A stretch of 64,000 nt of DNA from Nocardia sp. NBC_01329. GTDB taxonomy: Bacteria; Actinomycetota; Actinomycetes; Mycobacteriales; Mycobacteriaceae. Location: assembly GCF_035956715.1 (NCBI RefSeq), contig NZ_CP108381.1, positions 558,001 through 622,000 on the forward strand, read 5' to 3'. Each line of letters starts with the position of its first letter. Position 1 is the first letter of the stretch. This document shows positions 18,550 through 25,835 of this stretch, piece after piece. A program made the position numbers and the translations under genes. The notes under the pieces were generated by a model. It ran no database searches. It was not told where the DNA came from and was given only the letters and a program-made list of their open reading frames with translations.

Positions 18550-20169
18550 TCAGACCTCGTATTCCACCAGCACCCGGCGCAGCAGTTTGCCGGTCGGGTT
18601 ACGCGGCAGATCGTCGAGGAAGACCACCTCGCGCGGCACCTTGTACCGGGCGAGGTTCTCCTTGACGTAGGTTTTGATCTCGGCTTCCTCCGGGGTGCGG
18701 CCGGGCTCGGGGACCACGAAGGCGCGCAGTCGTTTGCCGAACTCCGCATCGTCCACGCCGACTACCGCGGCGTCGAAGATGTCGTCGCGTTCCAGCAGCA
18801 GGTTCTCGACCTCCTGCGGGAAGACGTTCTCACCGCCGGACACGATCATGTCGTCGTCGCGACCGTCCACCATGAGCAGGCCGTCCTCGGTGAAATGGCC
18901 GACGTCGCCGCTGGACATGTAACCGTCGATGATCTGCTTGTGCCGGCCGTCGGTGTAGCCCTCGAAGGGGGCACCGCTGCGGACGAAGATCCGAGCGGTG
19001 ACGTCTTTCGCGGTCACCGCCTTGTCGTTGTCGTCGTAGAGACGGACATCGCAGGTGAGCGGCGGGCGGCCGACGGTTCCGGGCGCTTTCGCGAGATCGG
19101 CCGGCTGGGCCACCGTGGCGATGGCGACCTCGGTGGAGCCGTAGAGGTTGTAGAGGACCGGGCCGAACACCTCGGTCGCCTTGACACACAGTTCCGGTGA
19201 CAACGCGGATCCCGCCAGGACGATCCCCTTCAGTGCGGACGTGTCGTACTTCGCGCGGACCTCTGCGGGCAGTTCCACCATCCGGTGCAGCATGGTCGGC
19301 ACGGCGACCAGTAGTTCGGCCTTGTGGTCGGAAAGCATCTTCAAGGTGGCCTCGGCGTCGAACCGGCGCCGCATGACGATCTTGTTGGTGAGCCCGATGC
19401 TCACCAGGTAGGTGCCCAGACCGGTGCTGTGGAAGATCGGTGAGACGATGGCGACGGTGCTGCGCTTCGGGAAGGGCATCCGGTCCAGGAACTGCGCGGT
19501 GGCCAGCGGGCTGGCCTTCTCGCGCGGGGCGCCCTTCGGCAGGCCGGTGGTGCCGCTGGTGAGGATGATGAAACCGCCCGGTTTCGCCGGGGCGGGCAGG
19601 GGCTCGGTGCCGTTCTCGGCGATGAGATCGTCGAGTGTCCTCGCGCCCGCCGGCAGTTCGGAACCTTCGTCGACCCAGGTGAGGAATCGGGGCATATCCG
19701 CAGGCAGGGCGTCGAGCAGGCCCGAGAATTCGCTGTCGTGCAGAACCGCCTTGACCTTTTCCCGTTCGCATACCTCGGCGAACTGCGGCTTCGCGAAGCC
19801 GGTGTTCATCAGCGCGATCTTGACGCCGAGTTTGCCGGCGGCGGCCATGGAGAGGATGAGGCCGCGATGATCGCGGGCGAGGATACCGATCACGGTGCCC
19901 TCGGTGATTCCCGCGTTGCGCAGCCCGTGGGCGATCTTGGTGGACTGTTCGTCCAGTTCCCGATAGGTCAGCTCGCCGCGCTCGTCGGCCAGACCGGGCG
20001 CGTCCGGCGCGATCCGCGCGGAATGCATGATCAGGGTGGCCTGCGGGATGTAGGTTTTGGAATCCTTCAGCGTCCGCAGCGTTTCCCCCGGATTCTTCAG
20101 ATCGATGAATCCCGTGGACTGCAGCAGCCCGTATGCCTTGACGACTTCCAGCGTGTGCGCCAGGTTCAC
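18550..20169 (-). CDS. Acyl-CoA synthetase (FadD-type AMP-binding enzyme) 2
   Basis: 539 aa, GTG start with GGAGG upstream. Same layout as its neighbour: TSGTTGLPKGAPR, YGSTEV, DGRDDDMIVSGGENVFPQEVE and PRNPTGKLLRRVL with the catalytic Lys. All motifs are intact. The two genes are 170 bp apart on the same strand and could be co-transcribed. They differ mainly in the N-terminal 50 residues and the substrate-binding region, which suggests different chain preferences. Confidence 0.92.
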   Translation of the reverse strand: MNLAHTLEVVKAYGLLQSTGFIDLKNPGETLRTLKDSKTYIPQATLIMHSARIAPDAPGLADERGELTYRELDEQSTKIAHGLRNAGITEGTVIGILARDHRGLILSMAAAGKLGVKIALMNTGFAKPQFAEVCEREKVKAVLHDSEFSGLLDALPADMPRFLTWVDEGSELPAGARTLDDLIAENGTEPLPAPAKPGGFIILTSGTTGLPKGAPREKASPLATAQFLDRMPFPKRSTVAIVSPIFHSTGLGTYLVSIGLTNKIVMRRRFDAEATLKMLSDHKAELLVAVPTMLHRMVELPAEVRAKYDTSALKGIVLAGSALSPELCVKATEVFGPVLYNLYGSTEVAIATVAQPADLAKAPGTVGRPPLTCDVRLYDDNDKAVTAKDVTARIFVRSGAPFEGYTDGRHKQIIDGYMSSGDVGHFTEDGLLMVDGRDDDMIVSGGENVFPQEVENLLLERDDIFDAAVVGVDDAEFGKRLRAFVVPEPGRTPEEAEIKTYVKENLARYKVPREVVFLDDLPRNPTGKLLRRVLVEYEV

Positions 20170-20321
20170 CTTCGAACACCTCCACAGATCCTCGCGTCGG
20201 TACTCGACCTAGCGATTCCGAACGGCATATCGGTGGTCACCGTAGCAGTGAAAGTGTAATCGCTCACAAGATACGCTCCGGACAAAAGAGACATACCCGG
20301 CGGGTCGTGGAGCTGGTCGGC

Positions 20322-20353
20322 CCGGGGTGTGTCGAATATTCGACACACCCCGG
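20322..20353 (-). terminator. Perfect 32-bp palindrome downstream of a secreted-protein gene
   Basis: CCGGGGTGTGTCGAAT is followed directly by its own reverse complement, 16 bp per arm with no loop. It begins 21 bp after the stop of the minus-strand gene ending at 20375, so it probably terminates that gene, although no T-run follows. A perfect palindrome with an AT centre could equally be a protein-binding site for the fadD gene downstream. Confidence 0.5.
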
Positions 20354-20374
20354 TGTCCGGCCTGCGGCTATCTG

Positions 20375-21010
20375 TCAGTTGTAGACCGCGCCCATCGACG
20401 GGAGAGTGATATCCCCGCGCACGTACTGGAATCCGTCCGGATGCTCCGTGCTCACCGGTACCGGCCACCGATGCCACAGGTTGCCGTACACGGCGGCGAC
20501 GATCATGCCCGGGCCCGGGTCGATGGCCCGGGTGCGGATGGTGGTGTCGGCGATGATGTCCATATGCTCGGTCAGCTGCTCGATACCGCTGCGGCCGTTG
20601 TCGAGATTCAGCCACGCCACATCCAGCCGCGCACCGGTCTGGTTGGGGGCGATCGTTCCCGGTCCGCCGAAGAATCCGAACCGGAAGCCGTCGATGTTCA
20701 GCGACAGGCCGGATCCGTACATGCCGGGTCCGCCGCCGCGGCCCACGTTGGATTCGGCGGGGATCTGGAACGGTTGCGCGGGCAGGGCGGCATCACGGGA
20801 GGCCTCGGCAATTCTCGCGTCGCCGAGCAGTCGGGATATCGCCCGCTCGGCGGCCGGGTCGCCGGCGGTGGCGGTGTGCAGCGCCTGGGTGGCCGCCTCC
20901 CAGTCGACCTGGGCGGGTTCGGCGGTCGCGTGCCCGGTGAACAGCACGGTCGCCGCAGCGGTTACGACGGCCGAGGTGAGGAGTCGACGGGCAAAGGCCG
21001 ATATGCGCAT
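20375..21010 (-). CDS. Secreted protein of unknown function
   Basis: 211 aa from the ATG at 21010, with AAGGAGA in place. A cleavable signal peptide is clear: MRISAFARR, a hydrophobic core, then ATAEP. The mature part starts with a helical segment (WEAATQALHTATAGDPAAERAISRLLGDAR) followed by a Gly-rich beta region (GMYGSGLSLNIDGFRFGFFGGPG). No Cys and no enzymatic motif. It is probably exported by Sec. Function unknown. Confidence 0.75.
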   Translation of the reverse strand: MRISAFARRLLTSAVVTAAATVLFTGHATAEPAQVDWEAATQALHTATAGDPAAERAISRLLGDARIAEASRDAALPAQPFQIPAESNVGRGGGPGMYGSGLSLNIDGFRFGFFGGPGTIAPNQTGARLDVAWLNLDNGRSGIEQLTEHMDIIADTTIRTRAIDPGPGMIVAAVYGNLWHRWPVPVSTEHPDGFQYVRGDITLPSMGAVYN

Positions 21011-21272
21011 AACCAGTCTCCTTGCAGATGCGAGGTCCGGGGTACTGCTCAGTGACTCGGTACAGGTGCAGCTGATGGAGCGGGTGGAACTCGTCCCGGC
21101 GCGGCGGGGTGTCGAGTGGAACGCGGATCCGGCGCCGCCCATCCGGACGGTCCGATCGCACACACACTGTCACTCGGCCCCGGTGGTGTCCAGAACCGCC
21201 GCGCAGCCGGTCGGTCGCGGTTTCGTATCCGGCACCGGGTGTGCCCCTGACCTGAGCGCGACAGCGTCGGTA

Positions 21273-21620
21273 TCAGGATTTGCGTTCGGCCGTTGGTGCG
21301 TTCCGGGAGACCAGCATCGCCCAACCCACTGCCAGCAGCGCCGCGGCGCCGGATGCGCCAAGCAGCAGGGGCAAGAAGGTGAGACGGAAGAAAAGGAAAT
21401 CTCTGTCGACCATCGCATGGCCTGGGTTCTCGGGGTCGTAGCGGACCGGAACCCGATCGCCGATATCGGTGTACAGCGTGGAAGCGGCCGCGTCGCCGTC
21501 GAACCGGACTGTTTTCCCGGCGGCGGTGGTGAACTCGAGGACAAGGGAGGAGCCGGCGGGGCGGCTGCCCTTGGTGTTGTCGGTGAGTTCGTGGCCGAAT
21601 TCGACTGCGGTACCTGTCAC
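21273..21620 (-). CDS. DUF3592-like membrane protein, N-terminally short
   Basis: 115 aa from a GTG at 21620; an in-frame stop lies 15 bp upstream. The central part (VEFGHELTDN ... LVLEFTTAAGKTVRFDGDAA ... GDRVPVRYDPENPGHAMVD) is the pattern of DUF3592 extracytoplasmic domains, followed by one membrane helix. Family proteins usually also have an N-terminal helix, which is missing here; a neighbouring frame just upstream reads HSHNLVISLIAG. The gene may therefore be truncated or frameshifted at its start. Confidence 0.5.
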   Translation of the reverse strand: MTGTAVEFGHELTDNTKGSRPAGSSLVLEFTTAAGKTVRFDGDAAASTLYTDIGDRVPVRYDPENPGHAMVDRDFLFFRLTFLPLLLGASGAAALLAVGWAMLVSRNAPTAERKS

Positions 21621-21795
21621 GAGTCCCCGCGATCAGCGAGATGACGAGGTTGTGGGAGTGAATGCGAGCGGCGAGCGAATCCTGCACGTGTCCTTCCTAC
21701 CGGGTCGTGGACGAGGCGGTAGGAATCGGGGAACTTCCCTCCGGTGACGCGGTCCGAGAACCGGCGCAGGCGAAAAGGCTCTTCGGCCGACAGCC

Positions 21796-21834
21796 GAAAC
21801 CGGTGTGATCCCCCCAGCGGACCACACCGGTTTC
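21796..21834 (-). terminator. Original 3'-flank hairpin of the acyl-CoA dehydrogenase gene
   Basis: GAAACCGGTGTG (21796-21807) pairs with CACACCGGTTTC (21823-21834). It lies 19 bp outside attL, where the host gene ended before integration. A hairpin with the same outer sequence sits at the other end of the element (31743-31780). Confidence 0.55.
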
Positions 21835-21853
21835 GCGTGTGCGCCCGGCTTAC

Positions 21854-21942
21854 TTCAGTTCGGCGCTGGTCTTGCCCAGGACCCGGCGGGCCACGATCAG
21901 CTGCTGGATCTGCTGGGTGCCTTCGAAGATGTCGAGGATCTT
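21854..21942. repeat. attL: 89-bp copy of the acyl-CoA dehydrogenase 3' end
   Basis: Identical base for base to 31801-31889. It encodes (minus strand) the last ~29 codons of the dehydrogenase, cut off from the rest of the gene. With the host bases just outside, this original end reads Lys codon AAG then TAA. Confidence 0.95.
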
Positions 21943-22602
21943 TCAGCCGGTTAGGGCCGAGCTGGCGTAATCCCCGATATTTCACTCCTGAGCTGCGAGA
22001 ATGCATCTCAGGAGTTCTCGTGTGTTCTGGTGCTTTTCCGGCGTCCGACGGCCTGGATACGGCCTGGCGTCGAGCCGGGTGACTTCCCTTCCCCTGCTTC
22101 CTCATACTGGCCATCCTGAGCTGAGGGAGGTCGTGTCAAGGGCGCTCTTTCCCTTGACTCGGCCGAGTGAGGTCAGACAATCGGGCCATGAGGAGGCAGG
22201 GATTACGCAACCAGCCCAGTCCCCACGTACGGATGTCGCCATCCAGATTCTTTCGGCAATCCATCCGCGCAGGTCAGATCGGTGTCGAACTTCCTGCGAC
22301 CGGACCACAGCCAGGCCCCACGAGCGATTGCCGGCCGATTCGTTCTCGGGCTGCGGGAGAGCAAGCCGGGTACGGCTCTCGTGGTTCCCACACTTCTCGG
22401 TTATCGAAATCAACCATCTCGGATCGGAAGCGGGTGGCGTCAGCGTGCCGCCGACGCGCCCGGTGGGGCCGCCAGCGCAGCCAGGCCACGCCGGGTTGCG
22501 TGGCGGCGGCGCGCAGGCGCCGCCGCTCTTGAACCTATATGGCGAAATTCGGCAACAACCCGCGCGGTGGTGACGTCCGTCGAAAAACCAACCGGGGTGA
22601 GT
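21943..22602. other. Left end of the conjugative element, non-coding
   Basis: 660 bp with no gene that has both codon bias and a ribosome binding site. It contains three inverted repeats: ACTCCTGAG/CTCAGGAGT around 21985-22017, GTCAAGGG/CCCTTGAC at 22135-22158, and a GC-only stem at 22503-22526. The region would suit integrase or excisionase arm sites, a transfer locus or a single-strand origin; none can be assigned from sequence alone. Confidence 0.5.
22503..22526 (-). terminator. GC-rich hairpin after the small kinase gene
   Basis: GCGGCGGCGC pairs perfectly with GCGCCGCCGC around the loop GCAG. It is 77 bp past the stop of the minus-strand gene ending at 22604. No T-run. Confidence 0.4.
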
Positions 22603-22603
22603 C

Positions 22604-23134
22604 TCAGTTGCAGACTGTTGACCGAATGAGGCTCGCTGCTGCGTCCGGGGGAGTGAGGGTGGTGTTGATTGTGAGTGCTGGAGATGTAAGCGGCGGGGTT
22701 TCATCCCATGCAGCAAGGCGTTCGGCAAAGTCGCCGGTTGCCCGTGCCGCAATCCGAGAGATGGCCGAATCTCGGTCCATATGGAGCTCGACGACTGTCC
22801 AACTAACGGTAGGCGTGGCAGCAACTACCGCACCGATCACCTCTGGCTGACCCGCGTGTACGACTGGTGTGCATCCGGCTTCCAGGAGCTGAAGCAGGCC
22901 GGAGCGATCGATCGCGTAGCGCGCTCGATAGCGAGTGTTCGTCCAGATGAGATCGCCGGAGTCACGTAGTTGGTTGAATCGCTCGGGGCTGATCATTCGA
23001 TAGCCAGCAGTTCGCCCAGGGCCGTCTTTGAGGCGCTCGAACAGCTGGAATTGAGGGTCTAGTCGCGAGAGTGCGTCCGTTACGGTGTCCTTGCCGCTGG
23101 CTGGAGGGCCGTAGAGCAGCACACCGATATTCAT
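22604..23134 (-). CDS. P-loop kinase of the element (guanylate kinase/PhnN-like)
   Basis: 176 aa. The ATG overlaps the stop of the GntR-kinase gene as ATGA, so translation is coupled. The N-terminus MNIGVLLYGPPASGKDTVTDAL holds a Walker A motif (GPPASGKDT). LFERLKDGPGRTAGYRMIS and LIWTNTRYRARYAIDRSGL resemble the nucleotide-binding and lid parts of guanylate kinase or ribose-bisphosphokinase folds. A nucleotide or small-molecule kinase is likely; the substrate is unknown. In pSAM2 the corresponding place beside the KorSA repressor is taken by pif, a Nudix-domain gene for transfer immunity, so a role in immunity or signalling is a reasonable guess. Confidence 0.7.
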   Translation of the reverse strand: MNIGVLLYGPPASGKDTVTDALSRLDPQFQLFERLKDGPGRTAGYRMISPERFNQLRDSGDLIWTNTRYRARYAIDRSGLLQLLEAGCTPVVHAGQPEVIGAVVAATPTVSWTVVELHMDRDSAISRIAARATGDFAERLAAWDETPPLTSPALTINTTLTPPDAAASLIRSTVCN

Positions 23135-23991
23135 TGGGCTGCAGACTCGCGGCGGAAACTCTCAATCAGTAGCTGAGCCTGCTTCCGCAGTGGAGGGCTG
23201 TCGGGGTCATTGTCGATGACGACGTGCGCCACCTCTGGCCGAAAATCGAGGTCCACCCTGGCGCTGTAGTCCTCCCAGTGTGTCAACTTCCACGCGTCTC
23301 GCGCGGCACCTCGACGACGGAGGTACATCAGCATGGTTGCGAGTGAGCACCGTACCCAGACAAACGTCACGTCTGCGCCCTCGGTCTCGGCGCGAGCGAT
23401 CATGTTCTCAAGCCAGGATTGGTCGGCGAATTCGCGAAGGTACGGCGCAGCGGCTATCGCCGAGTTTCCGACCTCAAGGTTGTCCTGGATGACGGCCGCC
23501 AGTGCCTCGTATTCGCGAGGCCGTATCCGATTCAGGTAGATGTCCGACTCTCGATCGTCGATCGTCGATCCAAGGTCCTCAAGGGCGGGTTCTATGATCG
23601 GCCGGGCGATGGTGTCCTTATCGAGAATTGCCCAACTCGTCTCTCGCGCAAGGGTTCTCGCAAACTCGCTTTTGCCGCTTCCTGCGTAACCGCCGACGCA
23701 TACAACCCGGGGTCGGACAGGCCGAACCGGTGGGGCGATTGCCAGGCTTACAGATGTCGGCGTGGTCACAATTCGGCCTGACCGATCGTGGCTTGCGATG
23801 TATCCATCGGCCGCAAGCTGTTCCATCGCCTTGGTGATCGTGAGCTGACTGGCTTTCCATTCGTCGGCGAGCGCCCGGGTGCTTGGAAGGCGTTGGCCAT
23901 CTCGCAAGCGGCCCGATTCGATGTCATTCCGGATGGCCTGCGCGACCCGCAAGTGCGCAGGTAACGAGCGCTGGCTTTTCGGTTCCGGCAC
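23131..23991 (-). CDS. GntR-type repressor fused to a P-loop kinase domain (KorSA analogue)
   Basis: 286 aa from the GTG at 23991. An ATG two codons earlier abuts AAGGAG with no spacing, so the GTG, 6 bp from it, is the better start. Residues ~8-75 are a GntR winged helix (LRVAQAIRNDIESGRLRDGQRLPSTRALADEW, TITKAMEQLAADGYI). From ~95 onwards comes a separate P-loop domain: VCVGGYAGSGKSEFARTLA, then ILDKDTIARPI and a late RRRGAARDAWKLTHWEDY segment typical of AAA_33/zeta-like small-molecule kinases. KorSA of pSAM2 is a plain GntR repressor of pra; here the effector domain looks enzymatic. Four repeated operator-like sites lie directly upstream. Confidence 0.82.
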   Translation of the reverse strand: MPEPKSQRSLPAHLRVAQAIRNDIESGRLRDGQRLPSTRALADEWKASQLTITKAMEQLAADGYIASHDRSGRIVTTPTSVSLAIAPPVRPVRPRVVCVGGYAGSGKSEFARTLARETSWAILDKDTIARPIIEPALEDLGSTIDDRESDIYLNRIRPREYEALAAVIQDNLEVGNSAIAAAPYLREFADQSWLENMIARAETEGADVTFVWVRCSLATMLMYLRRRGAARDAWKLTHWEDYSARVDLDFRPEVAHVVIDNDPDSPPLRKQAQLLIESFRRESAAQ

Positions 23992-24006
23992 GGCCATCTC
24001 CTTCGG

Positions 24007-24131
24007 GTAGCAGTTGCGCCCTAGAGGGTAGCAGTTGGTTCTGACGCCACTACCTGGGGATTCTCAGTGAATGTAACGGTTTGGTCTCGGTGATAGGAAA
24101 GCAATTGCTTCTTAACGAAAGCAGTTGCTAC
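24007..24131. promoter_or_regulatory. Operator array between the GntR-kinase gene and pra
   Basis: GTAGCAGTTG occurs at 24007-24016 and 24028-24037 (21 bp apart, two helical turns). The perfect palindrome AAGCAATTGCTT is at 24099-24110, and AAGCAGTTGCTAC at about 24119-24131. The shared core AGCARTTG suits a GntR dimer. The first pair lies beside the ribosome binding site of the repressor gene (autoregulation), and the second pair about 50 bp before pra. Confidence 0.7.
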
Positions 24132-24182
24132 TCTTGAATCACCGGAAATCACCGGACTTTCCCAGACTGAGGAGATTTCAAC

Positions 24183-24641
24183 ATGGCTATGAAGAATCTG
24201 TGGTTCACCCCGGCGTTCACCGACGCGTTCCCGATGGGCCTGTTCCTGCTGGGTGAGGTCGAGCCGATGTTGGAGTTCAACGCCGACCGCAATGCCCCGA
24301 AGCGTCAGCGTCAGGATCTGGACGCGGAGGGCAACGGTTCCGGTAAGCGGCTGTGGAAGGCCACCGTCACCGATCCGGCGGCACCGAACGCGAAGCAGGC
24401 GAGTTTCGATCTGGTGTTCGTCGCCGATGTCATGCCGGTTCCCTCGACTCCGGAGCTTGCGCCCGGTATGCGGCCGATCGTGTTGGAGGGGTTGCAGGTA
24501 AAGCCGAAGATGGCTGGTCAGGGCGAGTTCAAGTCGATCGGCTGGAACATCCGGGCGACCGGTTTCGCGGGGGACAACTCGGGTGCGAAGCAGGCTCCGG
24601 CTGATCAGGGTGCGGCTCGTCCGGCCGGAAAGGCCGCGTGA
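24183..24641 (+). CDS. Pra-like replication/integration/excision activator
   Basis: 152 aa, ATG at 24183 with GAGGAG upstream. The pattern AFPMGLFLLGEVEPM near the N-terminus, LWKATVTDPAAP in the middle and RPIVLEGLQVKPKM with a final IRATGF matches the Pra family of AICEs. In pSAM2, Pra switches on rep, xis and int and is itself repressed by KorSA. Here it is the first gene of the long plus-strand operon, just after the GntR operator array, as expected. The last ~20 residues are an Ala/Gln/Pro tail. Confidence 0.82.
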   Translation: MAMKNLWFTPAFTDAFPMGLFLLGEVEPMLEFNADRNAPKRQRQDLDAEGNGSGKRLWKATVTDPAAPNAKQASFDLVFVADVMPVPSTPELAPGMRPIVLEGLQVKPKMAGQGEFKSIGWNIRATGFAGDNSGAKQAPADQGAARPAGKAA

Positions 24642-24892
24642 TGGCTCGCCTGGGTTTGCATGTCGCGACCGATGAGCCGATCACGGTGAAGTACCTCCGG
24701 GCTATACCTCTCGGTCTCGGGGATGTCGATTACCCGGCGCACATGGTGCTTCGGTTCTCGGAGGGTTCTGGTACTGCCTGGTTGTCCCCGGATGAGGCTC
24801 GCGACCTGGTATCTCAGTTGTCGGCCGCGCTGGTTGAACACGATGCGGCGGAAACCTCACCGGCTGGTCCTGCTCAGGCCGGGGTGTCGTGA
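24641..24892 (+). CDS. Small AICE protein of unknown function
   Basis: 83 aa. The start overlaps the pra stop (TGATG) and the stop overlaps the next start in the same way. Sequence features: ARLGLHVATDEPITVKYL, then YPAHMVLRFSEGSGTAWLSPDEARDLVSQLSAAL, a beta-rich part followed by one helix. Small proteins of this kind are usual between pra and the transfer genes; function unknown. Confidence 0.7.
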   Translation: MARLGLHVATDEPITVKYLRAIPLGLGDVDYPAHMVLRFSEGSGTAWLSPDEARDLVSQLSAALVEHDAAETSPAGPAQAGVS

Positions 24893-25593
24893 TGCGGGCG
24901 GCGGATCGGTCGGCGGGGATGATGCGTCTTGCGCGCTGGTCCGCCGCACTCATCATCCTCGGTGTGGGGGCGGCAGCGTTCCGGCTGTCGTTCTCCACCC
25001 TCAAAGATCTCGCGAAACTGGCCGGGATGCCGGTGGCGGATGCGTGGTTGTTCCCGCTGATCGTGGACGGCACGATCCTGTTGGCCACGTTCGGTGTCCT
25101 GGTGTGTGCCAACCACAAGGCGGAGCGGCGGTTCTTCCTCGGGGTGCTGGTTGTCGGTTCCCTGGTCTCGATCGCCGGGAACTCCGTGCACGCTGTTGTC
25201 GCCAGTGACTCACCCCTTGGTTGGGCTGCGGCCCTCGTGGCGGCGGTGGCTCCGATATCGCTGCTGGTCGACACGCACGGCCTCGCGTTGTTGTTCCGCG
25301 TCGCGACGGATCCACCCACCCAGATCCGATCCGAGCCCGAACCGGTAGACGATCCCGAACCCGCTTCGGTTCCTGTGCCGGCCGAATCTGCTCCCGAATC
25401 TGTTCCCGAAGCGGTAACCGATCCGGTTTCCGATCCCGAACCGGCCGTGTCGCCTGTGCCTGTCCTGGTCCCGGTTCCCGATCCGGTCCCGGCCCCGGCT
25501 TCTCCGGCTCCGTTCGTGCCGACTCGTCCTGTTCGTTCCTCGCGTCCGGTGCAAACGATGCTGCCGCTCGCTGTCCCTGTTGGGGGTGCCTGA
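24892..25593 (+). CDS. DUF2637/SpdB-like membrane protein
   Basis: 233 aa from the ATG at 24892, overlapping the previous stop. Four helices fill about residues 8-130, with WSAALIILGVGAAAFRLSFSTLKDLA and LFPLIVDGTILLATFGVLVC being the DUF2637 pattern. The remaining ~100 residues are a cytoplasmic or extracytoplasmic Pro/Glu/Val-rich repeat (PEPEPVDDPEPASVPVP type). DUF2637 proteins accompany Tra/Spd genes in Streptomyces plasmids and AICEs and are thought to help spread the element between hyphal compartments. Role by context. Confidence 0.82.
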   Translation: MRAADRSAGMMRLARWSAALIILGVGAAAFRLSFSTLKDLAKLAGMPVADAWLFPLIVDGTILLATFGVLVCANHKAERRFFLGVLVVGSLVSIAGNSVHAVVASDSPLGWAAALVAAVAPISLLVDTHGLALLFRVATDPPTQIRSEPEPVDDPEPASVPVPAESAPESVPEAVTDPVSDPEPAVSPVPVLVPVPDPVPAPASPAPFVPTRPVRSSRPVQTMLPLAVPVGGA

Positions 25594-25835
25594 TGTTCTC
25601 GAAGTCCACTGTCCTGGCCGTCGCGGTCCTCGTGCCGCTGCTGGTCACCGGCCCCGCCGCCGATGCGGTCGCGGCTCCTGCTCCGGTTCCGTGCTCGATG
25701 TTCTGCGAGGACAAGCCGCCCTCGGCCAAGGACTGCACCATGTTCTGCACCGAGACCCCCGTTCCGCCCGCCGATGCTCGGGGTTGCCGCCTGTTGTGCG
25801 ACCTGGGCAAACCGCAGGGTCAGGGGGTGGTGTGA
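25593..25835 (+). CDS. Small secreted Cys-rich protein with three CxxxC pairs
   Basis: 80 aa; ATG at 25593 overlaps the previous TGA, and its own TGA overlaps the translocase start. A signal peptide is obvious (MFSKSTVLAVAVLVPLLV ... ADAVAAP). The mature ~55 residues contain exactly six cysteines in three CxxxC units: CSMFC, CTMFC and CRLLC, separated by Pro-rich linkers. It would be exported and could form disulfides or bind metal at the cell surface. No known family. Its place between the two transfer genes suggests a part in mating contact or surface exclusion, which is inference. Confidence 0.75.
   Translation: MFSKSTVLAVAVLVPLLVTGPAADAVAAPAPVPCSMFCEDKPPSAKDCTMFCTETPVPPADARGCRLLCDLGKPQGQGVV

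Noticed and set aside
22102..22824. 240-codon minus-strand frame at the left end of the conjugative element
   Set aside because: It overlaps the supported kinase gene on the same strand, lacks a ribosome binding site and has random-looking composition.
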